Below are positions 6,594 to 15,376 of a DNA stretch of 56,806 nucleotides, in pieces (within the stretch, counting starts at the first letter, position 1; each line of letters begins with the position of its first letter). The DNA is from Alphaproteobacteria bacterium (lineage in GTDB: Bacteria; Pseudomonadota; Alphaproteobacteria; RF32; CAG-239). The translations under genes and the position numbers were made by a program. Location: assembly GCA_900767645.1 (NCBI GenBank), contig CAAFZY010000013.1:1-56806 (forward strand). The letters are read 5' to 3'. The notes beneath the pieces were generated by a model. That model saw only the letters and a program-made list of their open reading frames with translations. It did not search any database and had not been told where the DNA came from.

Positions 6594-7322
6594 ATGCAAT
6601 TCAGCGATGAAGGGTACATTATCAACTTGTTGCGTCACGGCGAAAATTCGCTGATTGTGACAGTGCTTTCATCATTGCACGGTAAAGTGGCAGGTTATGT
6701 TTCAGGCGCGTTGAGCAAAAAAAAATTAGGCATATATCAGCTTGGCAACGCCATATCTTTTAATGCGTATGCCCGTTTGGAAGAGAATTTGGCACAGTTC
6801 AGGGGAGTGGAGCTGTCAGCTCCTCACGCGGTTAGTTTTATGCAAAATGAAGATAAACTCGCGGTGCTTTCATGCTTTTGCGAACTGATGAATGTTTGCT
6901 TACCGGAAAAGGAAGAACTGGAATTTTTGAGCTTTTACATTAAAGATTTTATGAACTCTTTGGAGAGCGGTAATTGGCTGGTTAAATATTCGTTTATAGA
7001 ATATTATTTGCTTGAATTTTTGGGTATCGGGCTTGATTTAAGCGAGTGCGCCGCTACCGGAACAACGCAAAATTTAGAATTTGTATCACCGAAAAGCGGC
7101 AAAGCGGTGTGTTTGGAAGCAGGGCTTCCGTATAAGGATAAATTATATAAATTTCCGCATTATATTGTGGATAAAAACTATAATCCGAGCCGTGAGGAAG
7201 TGCTTGATTTGCTTGCGATGACGGCGTTTTTCCTCAATAAAAACTTTTTTCAGCTCCACGGCTTGAAATTTCCGAACAATCGTGCTAATTTGCTCCATAT
7301 TTTGAATTTTTTGAAAGACTAA
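6594..7322 (+). CDS. recO: DNA repair protein RecO
   Basis: The 242-residue protein begins with the RecO OB fold (DEGYIINLLRHGENSLIVTVLS..HGKVAGYV) and continues in the helical domain with a Phe/Leu-rich C-terminus. RecO anneals SSB-coated single strands and helps RecR load RecA at gaps. The usual Cys zinc site of bacterial RecO is not obvious in the C-terminal half. It is 80 bp after kdsA and only 7 bp before parC, so recO and parC are probably cotranscribed, an order also seen in other alphaproteobacteria. Confidence 0.9.
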   Translation: MQFSDEGYIINLLRHGENSLIVTVLSSLHGKVAGYVSGALSKKKLGIYQLGNAISFNAYARLEENLAQFRGVELSAPHAVSFMQNEDKLAVLSCFCELMNVCLPEKEELEFLSFYIKDFMNSLESGNWLVKYSFIEYYLLEFLGIGLDLSECAATGTTQNLEFVSPKSGKAVCLEAGLPYKDKLYKFPHYIVDKNYNPSREEVLDLLAMTAFFLNKNFFQLHGLKFPNNRANLLHILNFLKD

Positions 7323-7329
7323 GAATAAA

Positions 7330-9558
7330 ATGGCGGAATCAGAAGAAAAAATTAAAGACGTGCAGCTTAAAGAAGAACTCAGCAAACGATACTTGTCTTA
7401 TGCCATGTCTACCATTGTTGCCCGCTCGCTGCCTGATGTGCGCGACGGCTTAAAGCCGGTGCACCGCCGCCTGCTTTATGCCATGCGGCAGTTGCATCTT
7501 GACCCCAAAACCGGCTATAAAAAATGCGCCAGAGTGGTCGGCGATGTTATCGGTAAATATCACCCGCACGGCGATACGGCTGTTTATGGAGCAATGGTGC
7601 GCTTGGCGCAAGATTTTTCCGTGCGTTATCCGCTGGTTGACGGACAGGGCAATTTTGGTAATATTGACGGTGACGGCGCCGCCGCCATGCGTTATACCGA
7701 AGCCCGCCTGACCGAATTTGCCATGGCGTTAATGGAAGGCTTAAATGAAGACGCGGTTGATTTTGCCGATACTTATGACGGCGAAGAAAATGAGCCGGTG
7801 GTTATGCCTTCTATGGTTCCTAACCTTTTGTGCAACGGGTCTTCCGGTATTGCCGTCGGTATGGCGACCAATATTCCTCCGCATAATTTGAGCGAAGTTT
7901 GCGACGCGCTTTTGTACATGATTGAAAAGCCTGATTGCGACGACGAATCTTTGGTCAGACGCGTTAAAGGGCCTGATTTTCCGACCGGCGGCGTGATTGT
8001 TGACCCGTTTGTGAGCATTGTTGAAACCTATAAGCAAGGTAAGGGAGCCTTTCGTATCAGAGCCAAATGGCAAAAAGAAGAGCTTTCGCACGGACAGTAT
8101 CAAATTGTGGTAACGGAAATTCCGTATCAGGTTATTAAGTCGAAATTGATTGAAAAAATCGCGCAGCTTTTAACCGATAAGAAGGTGCCTTTGCTTGCCG
8201 ATGTGCGCGATGAATCGGCGCAAGATGTGCGCATTGTGTTAGAGCCTAAAAACCGCACGGTTGACGCCGCGCTCTTGATGGAGCATCTGTTTAAGCAAAC
8301 CGAACTTGAGTCTAAGTTTAATATGAATATGAACGTGCTTGACAGTGACGGCACGCCGCGTGTTATGAGCATCAGCGAAGTTTTACGCGCCTTTTTGAAT
8401 CACCGCCACGTTGTTTTACAGCGCCGCACTCAGCACCGCTTAGAAAAAATTTTGGCGCGGCTTGAAATTTTATCGGGCTACTTGATTGCTTATTTAAACC
8501 TTGATGAAATTATCCGCATTATTCGTGAAGAAGACGATTCTAAATCCGTGATGATGAAGGAATTTAACCTCACCGATAATCAGGCGGAAGCAATTTTGAA
8601 TATGAAGCTCAGAAGTTTGCGCAAGCTTGAAGAACATGAAATTAAGGCTGAGTTTGACGAACTGACCGCTGAAAAAGAAACTTTACAAGATTTGCTCGCC
8701 GATGAATCTAAACGTTGGCAGGCTTTGGCGGAAGAAATTAAGCAAATTAAAGAAAAATTCGGCAAAAAAACAGCGTTGGGACGTCGCCGCACCGAGTTTG
8801 CGGAAGTTCCTGCCGATATTGAAATGCCGATTGAAGCTATGGTTGAAAAAGAGCCGATTACGGTTATTTTGTCGGAAAAGGGTTGGATTCGCAGTCTGAA
8901 AGGCTATGCCGATTTGCATGAAGAATTTAAGTTCAAAGACGATGATTCGCTGCGCTTTGCCATTCATGCTCAAACCACTGATAAAATTATTTTACTTGAT
9001 ACCGCCGGCAAGTTCTTTACCTTGCAGGCATCGGATATTCCGAGCGGCAGAGGCTTTGGGCAACCGGTCAGATTGATGATTGATTTGAGCAACAATGACA
9101 ATATTTGCGCTATGTTTGTGTTTGAGCCGAAAGCAAGTTATATTATTGCCTCCAACACCGGTCACGGGTTTGTGGTTGATGAAAACCATATTTTGGCGCA
9201 AACCCGCAATGGTCGCAAAATTATGAATTTGGCAGATGGCGAGGTTACCGCATTTTGCAAGCAAATCACCGGCGATATGGTGGCGGTGGTTGGTGAAAAC
9301 CGCAAGCTGCTGATTTTTAAACTTGAAGAAATTCCGGCCATGGCGCGCGGTCGCGGCGTTGCGTTGCAAAAGTATAAAGATAAAGACTGCCAAATGACGG
9401 ATATTCAAATCTTTAAGGAAGAAGATGGTTTTCAGTATAACCGTTCCGGCGGCGTGGCGGTTGAAAAAGACCTGCTTACATGGCTCGGACATCGCGCTCA
9501 AGTCGGCAAATTGGTGCCGTTCGGATTCCCGAAATCAAATACATTTTTTAAAGAGTAA
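7330..9558 (+). CDS. parC: DNA topoisomerase IV subunit A
   Basis: The 742-residue protein has the breakage-reunion domain with RDGLKPVHRRLLYAM, the quinolone region at residues 79-96, catalytic Tyr122 in AMRYTEARLT, and a C-terminal beta-pinwheel of the short ParC kind without a GyrA box. Topoisomerase IV, with ParE, decatenates sister chromosomes. At the positions of E. coli ParC Ser80 and Glu84 it has Thr83 and Gly87; the second is not the usual acidic residue. The start is 7 bp after recO with little ribosome binding sequence, suggesting translational coupling. Confidence 0.95.
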   Translation: MAESEEKIKDVQLKEELSKRYLSYAMSTIVARSLPDVRDGLKPVHRRLLYAMRQLHLDPKTGYKKCARVVGDVIGKYHPHGDTAVYGAMVRLAQDFSVRYPLVDGQGNFGNIDGDGAAAMRYTEARLTEFAMALMEGLNEDAVDFADTYDGEENEPVVMPSMVPNLLCNGSSGIAVGMATNIPPHNLSEVCDALLYMIEKPDCDDESLVRRVKGPDFPTGGVIVDPFVSIVETYKQGKGAFRIRAKWQKEELSHGQYQIVVTEIPYQVIKSKLIEKIAQLLTDKKVPLLADVRDESAQDVRIVLEPKNRTVDAALLMEHLFKQTELESKFNMNMNVLDSDGTPRVMSISEVLRAFLNHRHVVLQRRTQHRLEKILARLEILSGYLIAYLNLDEIIRIIREEDDSKSVMMKEFNLTDNQAEAILNMKLRSLRKLEEHEIKAEFDELTAEKETLQDLLADESKRWQALAEEIKQIKEKFGKKTALGRRRTEFAEVPADIEMPIEAMVEKEPITVILSEKGWIRSLKGYADLHEEFKFKDDDSLRFAIHAQTTDKIILLDTAGKFFTLQASDIPSGRGFGQPVRLMIDLSNNDNICAMFVFEPKASYIIASNTGHGFVVDENHILAQTRNGRKIMNLADGEVTAFCKQITGDMVAVVGENRKLLIFKLEEIPAMARGRGVALQKYKDKDCQMTDIQIFKEEDGFQYNRSGGVAVEKDLLTWLGHRAQVGKLVPFGFPKSNTFFKE

Positions 9559-9564
9559 AACAAA

Positions 9565-9591
9565 AGCCGCTCAAATGAGCGGTTTTTTTTT
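9565..9591 (+). terminator. Terminator after parC
   Basis: CCGCTC and GAGCGG pair around AAAT and are followed by nine T. Confidence 0.85.
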
Positions 9592-9653
9592 ATGAGCTTT
9601 GCTTAATAAAATCTCTCTTTATGGCGGGGTGCGGCGGAATGCCGACAAGGTGA

Positions 9654-10727
9654 TTATTTTGCCTGATTCAAGATAAAGGCGCGCAAGCGCAGCGGCAGTT
9701 TTTGTTTTTTTAAGGAAGGATTGAGTTTTATATAGTTTTCCCAAGCTTTTGGAGTGTAATTGCCGATGTTGTAATTTTCCGGCAAAATCCACAAAGTTTT
9801 ATTGCTGATGCTGATGCAACAATGAGCGAGGGTGGTCGTTTTAATCGTTGCTGTTTTAATATCGTTAATTAAGCGCAGAACGCTGTCGGCGCGCGGAGTG
9901 TATTCATTGTTGCCGACTTGCCGCAACAAGCAAGACAAAACCCTAAACGCCATTTCGGTATCAAAGCTCAAAAATACGGCAAGCGAACAACTGTAACCGT
10001 AATCAAACCAATTTTTAAATGAGCTTTTAATAATTTGTTCGGTTTTATGTTCAAGATAATTGCGGGAAGATAACAGTCTTTGCATGGTTTCGCCGATTCG
10101 CTGCGGGGTAATTTCCGTTGCGGCATAAAATTGCGGTAAAAACTTTCTGATTTTAACGCGTAAAAAGTCGTCACAAGCGTTGCTCTCATCTTCAATCCAC
10201 GCAATATTGCGAGCGATTAAATAATCTTTCATAACTTGCGGGTTGGTATAAAGCAACGGCCGCATAATTTGTAAGTTATTTTTAGCAACCGATTCTTTCA
10301 TGCCGCATAAGCCGTCAAGCCCGCTGCCACGTTGCAGACGGATAAAAAAGTTTTCAACCTGATCGTTAAGGTGGTGCGCTGTCATAAAAACTTTAACATT
10401 GTTTTGTTTGCACCAGTTTTCTATAAGGTTATAGCGGGCGATTCGCGCTGCTTCTTCAATTCCGGTTTTAAGGTCAGAGTTATGCTCCCATACCAAAGTG
10501 TGATGTTTGATGCCGTTTTGCGCCATAATGGCGGCAACTTTTTCGGCTTCTTGCGCGGAAGTCGGGCGTAAGCGGTGGTCGACGGTAATGGCAATAACGC
10601 AATAACCGAGCGGGAGCAGTTCGTCATTTAACATCAATGCCAGAGCCAAAGAATCGCTGCCGCCTGAAACCCCGACGGCAATGCGCTTTTCGGTAATGTT
10701 ATACTTTTGTAAAAACTCTTTAAACAT
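9654..10727 (-). CDS. tilS: tRNA(Ile)-lysidine synthetase
   Basis: The 357-residue protein has the N-type ATP pyrophosphatase P-loop SGGSDS at residues 21-26 and the TAHHLNDQVENFFIRLQRGSGLDGL block characteristic of TilS, which adds lysine to C34 of the CAU-anticodon tRNA-Ile so that it reads AUA. The C-terminal part is shorter than in E. coli, as in other alphaproteobacteria. Its ATG overlaps the cpoB stop (TAATG), so it is the third gene of a pal-cpoB-tilS run. Confidence 0.93.
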   Translation of the reverse strand: MFKEFLQKYNITEKRIAVGVSGGSDSLALALMLNDELLPLGYCVIAITVDHRLRPTSAQEAEKVAAIMAQNGIKHHTLVWEHNSDLKTGIEEAARIARYNLIENWCKQNNVKVFMTAHHLNDQVENFFIRLQRGSGLDGLCGMKESVAKNNLQIMRPLLYTNPQVMKDYLIARNIAWIEDESNACDDFLRVKIRKFLPQFYAATEITPQRIGETMQRLLSSRNYLEHKTEQIIKSSFKNWFDYGYSCSLAVFLSFDTEMAFRVLSCLLRQVGNNEYTPRADSVLRLINDIKTATIKTTTLAHCCISISNKTLWILPENYNIGNYTPKAWENYIKLNPSLKKQKLPLRLRAFILNQAK

Positions 10728-11612
10728 TATTGGCAGTTATATTTTTTAGCCTCTTGGGCGGCTTTCTTTTTAATATCGGCCGAAGCTTTTGGAAATTCGT
10801 TCGGTAAGTTTACAAAAGCCAAACAGGCCTCATTTTTTTTGCCTAATTGCGCCATGGAAAGTCCGAGTTTGAGCAGGCAATCAGGTCCTTTGGCACCGGT
10901 TTTGTATTTTTCATATCCTTTACCGAAAGCAACGGCGGCTTTATCAAAAACTTTGTCGTTGTAATAAACTTCGCCAAGCCAATATTGCGCGTTGCCGGCC
11001 AATTTGTCAGAGCTGTGTTTATCTAAAATAAGCTTAAAGTTTTGTTCGGCAAGGGCGGAATTGCGGCTTTTAAGCGCTTCTAAGCCGTTGGTGTATAATG
11101 TGTTTACATCAGCATCGGCAATTGGCGCGGTAATCGGCGCGGCTTTTTTAGGCGGAGTCAAATTTTGTAAGTTGCCGGTGGTAATATCATCGCCGGTAAT
11201 AGATTTCGGTGCGCCGTTGGCAACTGCCGTATCAAACTTTTTCGGAGTGTTGATTGAGCCCAGCGCTGCCGGCACGCCTTTTCCTTCAAGCAAATTAAAG
11301 CGAACATTCATATCATTGTTGACGGTATCGATTTTACTTTCAAGTTGCTGAATTTTATGCTCCAACTCGTCAATTTTACCATTAAGCGAGCGGATAATTT
11401 CTGAATACTGCGTCATTTCAACCTCAGCCGAAGCAGAAGGTCTGTTGCTGATTTGTACATCATTGTTATCACGATAAACTTTACGATTTAAAATCATCAT
11501 TTCATCTTTTAAGGCGTCAATTTGTTCCTGAATGCCGATAATTTCTTGAGCATGGGCAGAAAAAGACAAAAGGCAAACACTTAACAATGCGGCAGCTGGT
11601 AATAACTTCATT
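10727..11612 (-). CDS. cpoB: Cell division coordinator CpoB (YbgF, Tol-Pal system)
   Basis: The 294-residue protein has a signal peptide ending at AHA-QE, an N-terminal trimerising coiled coil (about residues 20-105), a low-complexity linker, and C-terminal tetratricopeptide repeats (LYTNGLEALKSRN, AQYWLGEVYYNDK, LLKLGLSMAQLGKK). CpoB coordinates outer-membrane constriction by Tol-Pal with peptidoglycan synthesis. I chose 11612 because GAGG lies 7 nt upstream and the signal peptide starts there. It sits between pal and tilS, the usual alphaproteobacterial order, but tolQRAB are absent from the window. Confidence 0.9.
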
Positions 11613-11682
11613 TTTAACCTCATAACTGATAAAATTTTCAAACTATTCCAAATATAAGATAAAAGTTTTTAATGTACAAGTT

Positions 11683-11717
11683 AAAAAAAGCGCATTCTTT
11701 TAACAAGAATGCGCTTT
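11683..11717 (-). terminator. Terminator after pal
   Basis: A 13-bp perfect stem (AAAGCGCATTCTT with AAGAATGCGCTTT) followed by a T run in the minus-strand transcript lies between pal and cpoB. It may only partly stop transcription, letting cpoB-tilS be expressed at a lower level than pal. Confidence 0.7.
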
Positions 11718-11737
11718 CAGCTTTTTTGTGCAAAAAA

Positions 11738-12211
11738 TTACATGTTGCTGGTTTTAACAACAGTAACGGCACGACGGTTTTGAGCCCAAGCAGCTTCGTT
11801 GTTGCCCAAAACAGCCGGTTTTTCTTTACCGTAAGAAATTACGGAAATACGATCAGCGGCAACGCCCTGAGATACCAAATACTGTTTTACGGCATTAGCA
11901 CGACGTTCGCCCAAAGCGAGGTTGTATTCACGGGTACCTCTTTCATCGCAGTAACCTTGAACGATAACGTTAACGTTTTTGTGCTTTCTGGCGTTTAACC
12001 ATTCAACCTGAGTATCCAATACTTCGGTTGCGTTGCTGGTTAAAGCTGAGCTATCAAAAGCAAAGAATACTCTGTCTTCGGCGTTAGCCATAAAGTCACG
12101 AGCTTCTTTATCCTGGCATTCGCTGCCGCCAAAAAGGCCGCCGTTAGCGCCAAAAGATGAACAGCCGGCTAAGAAAGCCATTGCACAGAACAAACTTAAA
12201 AGTTTTTTCAT
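11738..12211 (-). CDS. pal: Peptidoglycan-associated lipoprotein Pal
   Basis: The 157-residue protein has a lipoprotein signal (MAFLAGC, lipidated Cys17), a short linker, and an OmpA-like peptidoglycan-binding domain with FAFDSSAL, QGYCDERGTREYNLALGERR and the VISYGKEKP and NRRAV blocks. It anchors the outer membrane to peptidoglycan and binds TolB. It is followed by a strong terminator and then cpoB. Its 5' untranslated region carries a hairpin near the predicted transcript end. Confidence 0.95.
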   Translation of the reverse strand: MKKLLSLFCAMAFLAGCSSFGANGGLFGGSECQDKEARDFMANAEDRVFFAFDSSALTSNATEVLDTQVEWLNARKHKNVNVIVQGYCDERGTREYNLALGERRANAVKQYLVSQGVAADRISVISYGKEKPAVLGNNEAAWAQNRRAVTVVKTSNM

Positions 12212-12240
12212 TTTATTTTCTCCATATGGGTTATAGTAAG

Positions 12241-12261
12241 GTTCCGTAAAAAATACGGAAC
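12241..12261 (-). promoter_or_regulatory. 5' untranslated hairpin of pal
   Basis: GTTCCGTA and TACGGAAC form a perfect 8-bp stem with a five-base loop. From the predicted promoter it would sit about 10 nt from the transcript 5' end, a place where hairpins often stabilise mRNAs for abundant envelope proteins. It has no T run in the pal direction. Confidence 0.4.
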
Positions 12262-12277
12262 AGCTAATACAGTACTT

Positions 12278-12306
12278 AAATTAAGAAATAAAAATGAATT
12301 TTTCAA
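12278..12306 (-). promoter_or_regulatory. Putative pal promoter
   Basis: On the minus strand TTGAAA and TAATTT are separated by 17 bp in the AT-rich gap upstream of pal. Confidence 0.4.
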
Positions 12307-12411
12307 TAAGAAAAAGTAAAAAAATTATAAAATGTGACTAAAGATTAAGTTTTATGCGCTAAATAAGTATAATTTAATAAAGAAAACACTTAAATTAAGC
12401 TTTTAAAAAGC

Positions 12412-12436
12412 AAAAAAGGGAGAAAAACTCCCCTTT
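12412..12436 (-). terminator. Terminator of the 12457-13152 gene
   Basis: AAAGGGGAG and CTCCCTTT pair around a T loop and lead into a T run on the minus strand, 20 bp after the stop. Confidence 0.75.
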
Positions 12437-12456
12437 AAGCGCACACTACAAACAAT

Positions 12457-13152
12457 CTAGTCTTCAAAAACAAGATGGTGGTTTCTGAGCTTAAACTGCC
12501 CGATTCTGGTACCGTCGTCTTCAGCAAGAGGAATAAATTCCTCGCTTTGCGACTTTATGATACCCAAAATACCGCAGTTGATGTCGCAAAACATCCACCC
12601 TTTGGCAATTTCGCCGAGCGATACATCAGGGATTCCGATAGGGGTTGCCCATACTTGATAGGTTTGCCCTTTAAGGAAATATCCGCGGGAGCGCTCTTTG
12701 AACGTCACCTCGTAAAGGTGCGGCAATGAATTGGTCGGAGCAAAGTCCTTAAAACCTTTCAGCTGTCGCATAAAGCAAAACATTTGCTTAACCTCTGCAG
12801 CGTTTCGATGCTCGCCGTTGTTCAAGAGCATCATAATTTTATTATCCGGCATTACCAGATAAATGGCTGATTCTTCAAGTACAACGTCTTCAGCCGGCCG
12901 GTTGGCGGGTTCATAAAGAGTGTAGATACGACCGAATCCGCGGGTAGAGTAGAGGCCTTCGTCGCTTTTATGCGGCAAAAAACTCTGCACGAAAATACTT
13001 TCCTTTCCGGCCCGCAACACAATCCCCGGAGTGTTTTTGTATTTAGTGGCGCCTGCCAAAAATACGAAACCGTCCGGAATTTGTTTTTGCTCTTTAAACT
13101 GATTCCACTGGCTGGATGAGATCTGCTCAAAATCATACAGTGGCGAGTTCAT
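12457..13152 (-). CDS. Protein of unknown function
   Basis: I do not recognise this 231-residue protein. It has no signal peptide or membrane segment, is rich in beta-type segments (GYFLKGQTYQVWATP, GIVLRAGKESIFVQSF) and has an acidic C-terminus. The start at 13152 follows a strong AGGAGT, unlike the Bacteroidota-like genes of the window. It sits between ftsI and pal, where murE or tol genes might be expected, and has its own terminator. It could be an unassigned cytoplasmic or structural protein; no catalytic motif is visible. Confidence 0.7.
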   Translation of the reverse strand: MNSPLYDFEQISSSQWNQFKEQKQIPDGFVFLAGATKYKNTPGIVLRAGKESIFVQSFLPHKSDEGLYSTRGFGRIYTLYEPANRPAEDVVLEESAIYLVMPDNKIMMLLNNGEHRNAAEVKQMFCFMRQLKGFKDFAPTNSLPHLYEVTFKERSRGYFLKGQTYQVWATPIGIPDVSLGEIAKGWMFCDINCGILGIIKSQSEEFIPLAEDDGTRIGQFKLRNHHLVFED

Positions 13153-13252
13153 AGCACTCCTTTTTTCTCCTATAATAATCATAGCAAAAAAATTTAAGTT
13201 GTCTAAAAAGTACAATTTTTGTATGGTTTTGTCAAGGGGGATTGCAAATTAT

Positions 13253-14995
13253 TTATTTTTCAAACACGGCTTTAACGTGGCGGCGTTGTGTGTCTAAGTC
13301 AAAATCGGCTTGAACATTAAGCTGTGGAGCAATTTCGCTGATAATTTTACCGCCGACCGGAACGGCATTCCATCCAGATGTAACAAAGCCATAAGTTTCA
13401 GAGGTGCTTTTGGGCTCGTCAAAAACCAGCAGCATGGCGTATTTAGGGTCGCTCTCCGGAAAAGCTGCCAAAAATGAGGTCATCACCACTTTGTTTTTGT
13501 AGCGTCCGTTAATTAATTTGTTAGCGGTGCCGGTTTTGCCGATAACCTGATAACCGTCAATATTGGCTTTTTTACCTGAGCCGTAAATTACCACATCGCG
13601 CAAGAGGTGTCGCATATCATCGGAAGTTTTTTTCGAAATAACTCGCCGCGATTGACGCTCATCGCCTTTAACAATAGTCGGATAATGGTAAATGCCGCCG
13701 TTTACCAGTGCAGAAAAGGCTGAAACAAGGTGCAGCGGCGTAACCGAAAGTCCGTAACCGAATGATGCGGTCGCCATGGTGTCATCGCGCCATTTTTGCT
13801 TGCTCGGGAACAGCGGGCGCGCTTTTTCCGCCACTTGAAAATCAGAAAGCGGCACCTCAAAGCCCAAATTTTGCAAAAATTGACGCTGTTTTTCTTTGCC
13901 GACCCGTAAAACCATTTGCACTGAGCCGATGTTTGAAGAATGAATCAAAACTTCGCCGACTGTCAGCCAACGGTTTTCACCGCGGTAATCTGAAACGGTC
14001 ATACCCTGAATTTTAATCGGCTTGGTCGCGTCAAACTTGTCATTGACTTTAACTTTGCCGCTTTCAAGTCCCAATGCGGTGTTAAAAGTTTTGAAAACCG
14101 AACCTGCCTCATAAACGCCTTGGGTGGCAAAATTAAATAATGAGCGGTTACCCACCGGAATATTTAAGTTCGGGTTATAATCCGGAACCGATACCATTGA
14201 TATAACCTCGCCGGTGTTTACGTCCATAACAATGGCGGCGGCGCCGTCGGCATTATAATGCTTAACGGCGGCAATCAATTCTTCTCTTATTGTATCTTGC
14301 ACGCCCAAATCAATAGTCAGCTGTAAAGATTTTGACGATTCGGTCAGGCGCTTATGCAAAGCTTTTTCAATGCCGGCCAGCCCCAGATTATCAATATTGG
14401 TATAGCCTAAAATATGTGAAAACAGGTTATTGTGCGGGTAAACGCGTTTTTCGCTTTGCTGAAATTCAAGCGCCGGAATGCCGAGGCTGTTTACAGCCGA
14501 TTGCTGCGCCGGCGAAAGATTATATTTTATCATTGAAAAAACGGTATGCTTGCGTGAAAGTTTTGCCACCAAATCTTCATAGCGTATTTCCGGAAATAAA
14601 AGCGAAAGTTTTTCCGCCACGTCCTGCACGTTTTGCACATGTTTGGGGTTGGCATACAGATTTACGGTCGGCAACGATGTGGCAACAATAATGCCGTTGC
14701 GATCGGTAATATCCGCGCGTGAAATCGGTGTGCCGGTTTTAAGTTCATATTCGCCACTTAAATCTTCAAAAGTATGAAAATGTATGCCGTCTGTAAGACA
14801 AACATAAAAAACTCTGATAACAATGGCAAAATAAATTAATAAAAAAGCGCCAATGGCAAAAAGCATACGTTGGCGGCAAACATTAACGGCGTCGGAATCG
14901 TGCACTTCATCAAACAAGATATCGCTGTCATTTGATGTGCCTTTGTCTGAAAAACAAAATTCGCTATTTTTTTTTACTAAACAAGCCTTTAACAA
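13253..14995 (-). CDS. ftsI: Peptidoglycan transpeptidase FtsI (PBP3)
   Basis: The 580-residue protein has a cytoplasmic tail, a membrane helix near residues 44-66, a pedestal domain and a transpeptidase domain with SxxK at 299-302 (AGSVFK), SSN at 353-355 and KTGT at 487-490. It makes septal cross-links with FtsW in the divisome. The start is a TTG at 14995, supported by AGAGG five bases before it; the next in-frame ATG lies after the cytoplasmic tail. An A9 tract lies just inside the coding start. The gene follows ftsL by 15 bp and ends the operon, since murE does not follow. Confidence 0.93.
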   Translation of the reverse strand: MLKACLVKKNSEFCFSDKGTSNDSDILFDEVHDSDAVNVCRQRMLFAIGAFLLIYFAIVIRVFYVCLTDGIHFHTFEDLSGEYELKTGTPISRADITDRNGIIVATSLPTVNLYANPKHVQNVQDVAEKLSLLFPEIRYEDLVAKLSRKHTVFSMIKYNLSPAQQSAVNSLGIPALEFQQSEKRVYPHNNLFSHILGYTNIDNLGLAGIEKALHKRLTESSKSLQLTIDLGVQDTIREELIAAVKHYNADGAAAIVMDVNTGEVISMVSVPDYNPNLNIPVGNRSLFNFATQGVYEAGSVFKTFNTALGLESGKVKVNDKFDATKPIKIQGMTVSDYRGENRWLTVGEVLIHSSNIGSVQMVLRVGKEKQRQFLQNLGFEVPLSDFQVAEKARPLFPSKQKWRDDTMATASFGYGLSVTPLHLVSAFSALVNGGIYHYPTIVKGDERQSRRVISKKTSDDMRHLLRDVVIYGSGKKANIDGYQVIGKTGTANKLINGRYKNKVVMTSFLAAFPESDPKYAMLLVFDEPKSTSETYGFVTSGWNAVPVGGKIISEIAPQLNVQADFDLDTQRRHVKAVFEK

Positions 14996-15010
14996 TTTTG
15001 CCTCTGATTA

Positions 15011-15376
15011 TTAACGTTCAGCTTTTACCAGCTTTTTGTATTCTTTTTTGTTTACGCCGGCAGTCATAATTTTGTCATTGCCGCCGTCTTCATAATTAAA
15101 TGGTAATGCAGAATAGTTAATAATTTGTTCAGCTTTGGCTTTATTTAACGAAATATGTTCTGAAGCCAATTTTTTTAAGCGGGAAGGGGTGTTCAAATGG
15201 CTCCATTCCGCCTTTAACACATGGATAGATTTTATATCGGTTTGAATGTTTTGATTAACTCGCGCCAACTCTGTTTCTAAATCTTGTACCTGATTTTTTA
15301 AGATGAAAGAGCCGAAAATAACAAAACAGGTTAAAGTAAACCATAAAACAATAACAGCGGTTTTAGTGTTAATCAT
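15011..15376 (-). CDS. ftsL: Cell division protein FtsL
   Basis: A 121-residue bitopic protein with one N-terminal membrane helix (TAVIVLWFTLTCFVIFGSF), then a leucine-zipper-like coiled coil (QVQDLETELARVNQNI...) and a conserved HLNTPSRLKKLA segment, the alphaproteobacterial FtsL signature. It joins FtsB and FtsQ and activates FtsWI. The start at 15376 has AAGGAGAT upstream and overlaps the rsmH stop by 8 bp. Confidence 0.88.
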   Translation of the reverse strand: MINTKTAVIVLWFTLTCFVIFGSFILKNQVQDLETELARVNQNIQTDIKSIHVLKAEWSHLNTPSRLKKLASEHISLNKAKAEQIINYSALPFNYEDGGNDKIMTAGVNKKEYKKLVKAER

